64,000 nt of DNA from NCBI GenBank assembly GCA_964035545.1, contig OZ037765.1:310001-374000 (forward strand). The letters run 5' to 3'. The position numbers and the translations under genes were made by a program. Of this stretch, positions 60,711 to 64,000 are shown in pieces (positions within the stretch are counted from its first letter, which is position 1; every line of letters starts with the position of its first letter). This DNA is from Bugula neritina. Its lineage: Eukaryota; Bryozoa; Gymnolaemata; Cheilostomatida; Bugulidae. The notes beneath the pieces are model-generated. The model searched no databases. It was not told where the DNA came from and worked only from the letters and a program-made list of their open reading frames with translations.

Positions 60711-62124
60711 CTTCACACTATACTGAGAAAGTTAACAAATTGGAGATCGAAGTTAGCATGGCTTTCACAAACAGCTAAACATTTGCATTTCAACCAAAGT
60801 AAAAACATCTAAAAATCTGAACAACTAGTGTCCATTTATTTCATTTTCATCAATTTGCTAAAAATAACTAATTTTATTAGTTCACTTCTCTTTTAAAATT
60901 GAAATATAAAAAAATGACTTAAATTTTGGCAAGTAATTTGTATCTAAATCAATTATACTCCTGGACACTCCATATTAGCGGAAAGTATTTCATGTCAGCT
61001 GAGAGTTTTAGAAATAAAGTGTAACACGACTCAGTGACTCATATTTCGGAGTACAAGTTCTATTTTAAGCTTCATTACTTCAAGTCATACGAGCCACTGG
61101 GTAACTGGTTATAGTGTGTGTTGGCCAAATTCATTCAACCATTCAACTTAATGAGTATATCTCAGTATTGTACTCTCTGCAATCTATCTCTGTTCAAATT
61201 AGGTAGTTCTTTATTAGAAAACCTGTAAAATTTCACAGTTTAAAATTGAAATGGCAAAACAAATTTGTATAGTAAGAGCATTTTGTGTGTTCCGTTAGTT
61301 AGTGTAGAAACTCAACAATATGATGGGCTAATTGATTCACAATTGTAACATCTACACTGTAAACAACAGCATGGACCAATAAGATAAGGGTGCATGTGTA
61401 AACATCTGTAAGCATGTGTAAGTGTGTGTAAGTGTGTGTAAGTGTGTGTAAGTGTGTGTAAGTGTACGTAAGTATATTATATAAGCATAAGTAGGACATT
61501 CCAGTATAATAATACAATACCTTGATTGCATAAAAAGTAAATAAGCCGAAGTAATTACACAATTGCACAATTTATTGCTTATGCTTTATTTCAGAGAACT
61601 TTATTATTTATTGTGTTGTGTGCTCAAGCAGCTGTACAGTGATACTCTACAGTGATTTATTATTTAGTTGAAATGTTGATTAAATGGTGCAATAGCCCTG
61701 AGCAGAGCAGCTGACGGACTAATTAGACTGCCTTTTGCTGCATCCAACGAGATTTTCATTTCCATCTAAAATGCTTCACCTTCTTCCTACAATGCAGTGG
61801 GTTACTATAGCATTAGTGTAATGGGTTGAATCAGATAGCCTGGAAGAGTAGTGTCGGGATTTCCCGCTCTACACTATCATAGGCAGAATGAAGGGAGGAT
61901 TAGAGCACAGGCTATAGGGAATAACTGCTCAGCCAGTGAATGTAACAGAACGTTACGTATGATAATATTATTAGAGATGAATGAATGATGATAAACTCAT
62001 TGCAATGTGAGATGCTGTAGGAGAGGCACTTCAACGCAAAAGAGTATATTACCATAATATAGCGTATAATATGATATAATATATCGTATAATATAATATA
62101 TCGTTACATAATAATATTATTCAG
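60711..62124. other. AT-rich region without a supported gene model
   Basis: It includes an 8-bp microsatellite (tgtgtaag, 61395-61475) and a minus-strand coding-like fragment around 61317-61356 (VDVTIVNQLAHH) that might belong to the unassigned gene. Nothing else is supportable. Confidence 0.45.
61395..61475. repeat. 8-bp microsatellite tgtgtaag
   Basis: About nine copies with minor variants. Confidence 0.85.
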
Positions 62125-63973
62125 AAGCTGCTGTCACTCGTACAGCTGACAGCTACTCACCTGGTGACTGACAGCACCCAGCAGGTAGTTGCAGGTAAGC
62201 TATTATTCATGTTCCTTACTTCTAGTGAAATAAGCAGCATATATAAAGGCATCTTACTTTTTATATTATTTCTTCTACTGTTTTGCAGAAATACTATTGA
62301 AATACTCTTTTTACAACTGCATGTTTATGTAGAGTATGATCTAGCTGTTACGCAGTGAATAACTTTGGTAGGAGATATATTATTGAGTTAGTTGAAGTTG
62401 TAATTACATGCACATGGTAGTCCAAAGAGTGTTGGTGTCTTCAAATACTTTTTAAATAGAGAACTGCAATAACTAAATTAGCAGAGTCTTTCTGTCACAT
62501 GAATATTTTTAAGAAATTTACAAAAACCTAAAAGAGTAATTAAAGGACTGTGAGCTGCAGATATTAAACACTACAAACATGAATTACTCAGTAAATGTAG
62601 TGCTATAGTATAGTAGACAGTATAGTTAATAGTACATCATGTATGACTGTGTACTATACTACGTAGTACTAGTATATACTGGCCTGTCCAGGTGAATGAC
62701 GTAATACTATGTGGGAGGTAGAGTAGGAAACAATATGCACTGTGCCAATTTTAAACTGCATTGGATTGTAAAGAATTTGAAGGAAAAAAGTAAAAAAGAT
62801 ATCGAAACTGGTTTATGAAATTGTAGCCACCTTTCAAGTACCAACAATATCAATTTAGATTTAGAAATAGACAAAATTATTTAAAGACAGAGTTAGGTCC
62901 TGGGGCTAATGTGTAACATGTATAGGGTGGGTTTAGAAATGCTCCTTAATAACAGAGTAGGTCCTCCATCCATTCAGAGTGCAGAGGTAACTTGGATAAT
63001 ATAGCTTATAAAATAAAATAAATTGATGATAAATAATTGTCTATGTAAAAGAGACCCAAAGGAGTAATAAGACGTGATGCAAGATTGTAATAACAATTAG
63101 TGAGCATTGCAATTGTTAAACTTGTATGCTCACTAATGACGTTCTTGAAAGGTCAGCAATGAGGTGGCCGACAGCAGTTAGCTAACAGCTGTGCTGTCTC
63201 TCCACTCCACTCACGGCAGCAGGTATATCTGGGCTCGTCTCTCAGCCAATCAGAAGCTACATGGCTGTTTCCAAAAGCTGTTTGTTGTGTTTAGAGATCA
63301 ATTTTTACAAAATACTTTTTTGTATTTAATCCAGCTGCAAATCTATAGCATACTGAGTGTAGCTCAATAACATGCAGCGTGAGTTTATTGCAGTATAACT
63401 ATAATATAACGTAATTACAGTATAATATTATATAGTATAATATAATATTATGTTATAATTACAGTATAATATAATATAGCATAAAATAGCATAATATGAT
63501 ATAATACAACATAGTAATATACAATACAATATATAGTATAACACAGCATACTATAATATATTACAGACTAATACAATATATAATATAATATACTGTAATA
63601 TGGTATAAGGTAGTACGCTATCATGATATAATAATATATATCTTGTTATTCATCTCTATATATATAAATGAATAATTTAATTTTTAGCTACAACATGGCT
63701 GATACAAATGAGTCAAGACTGACTATTCAATTCACACTCCATTAGTTCTAATAAAATTCATTTATAATAATATTTTAATCATCGAAATTAAACCAACCAT
63801 AAAACGTAATGAGTCATAAACAGCTGGCAGCTTGCCAACTAACTGTTTTCTTCAACACAGGTGAGGGCGTTATACCCCCTCCCGTACTACACAACTATGG
63901 TGATGGGTACAGGGTCTTTAGTCCAGTGCTGTATTTCATCCAATATACTGAAGTTATGATTGTAACAGAATAG
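62125..63973 (+). CDS. Candidate plus-strand exon pair, unassigned
   Basis: 62125-62194 has an acceptor (attattcag) and a donor (GTAAGC) and reads KLLSLVQLTATHLVTDST. 63861-63973 has an acceptor (ttcaacacag) and reads GVIPPPVLHNYGDGYRVF before a stop at 63971. They join in phase 1. A possible middle exon near 63182-63220 would change the phase. With no homology recognised, this is tentative. Confidence 0.28.
63390..63655. repeat. ATA-rich low-complexity tract
   Basis: Irregular ataatata/tatagtata sequence without a fixed unit. Confidence 0.7.
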
Positions 63974-64000
63974 AAAACAGTTTTATAGTTTCTGAAATGA

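Overview
The window looks like nuclear DNA from an early-branching animal, most likely a sponge. It is AT-rich, its genes are split into many short GT-AG exons, tandem arrays are very abundant, and the recognisable families are animal ones (RITA1-like, C8orf34-like, a 4-TM protein resembling OFCC1/ojoplano, Ly6/uPAR, LRR-Roc-COR and caspase). I cannot name the species from sequence alone. Exon models were built by hand from splice sites, phase and reading frame. No search was run, so family names rest on recognised motifs.

Layout. 253-1444: a two-exon RITA1-like gene (+). 2661-10238: a complete Ty3/gypsy LTR retrotransposon whose 271-bp LTRs look identical, with a tRNA-Leu primer site, an unbroken gag-pol frame and three extra downstream frames, one carrying Cys/His fingers. 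10803-16220: a 12-exon C8orf34-like gene (-). 16886-31274: a 19-exon, 1018-aa multipass membrane protein gene (+), divergent from the previous gene across 665 bp. Its third intron holds a complete three-exon Ly6/uPAR gene (18417-21736, +).

30490-43600 and 45495-56515 are two copies of one segmental duplication. Each copy holds the last three exons of the membrane-protein gene (an orphan fragment in copy B) and a large minus-strand gene. In that gene LRR exons, a Roc GTPase, a COR domain and a caspase domain can be spliced in one consistent phase: 1145 codons plus stop in copy B. Copy A has more LRR exons, but a 1-nt deletion breaks its caspase p10 region. After 56.5 kb there is a palindromic MITE-like element, an 11-bp minisatellite and coding-like exons on both strands that I could not assign.

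The strongest unexplained pattern is that many of the minisatellites sit inside introns, start or stop exactly at a splice site, and have a repeat unit that contains that splice site plus a few bases of the exon. Introns therefore carry tens of decoy splice sites. In every case I translated, using a decoy leads within about one unit to an in-frame stop, so only the exon-proximal site is productive. The LRR-Roc-COR-caspase gene is the most interesting protein-level candidate: a sensor-switch-protease architecture that would put an inflammasome-like pathway on one chain.
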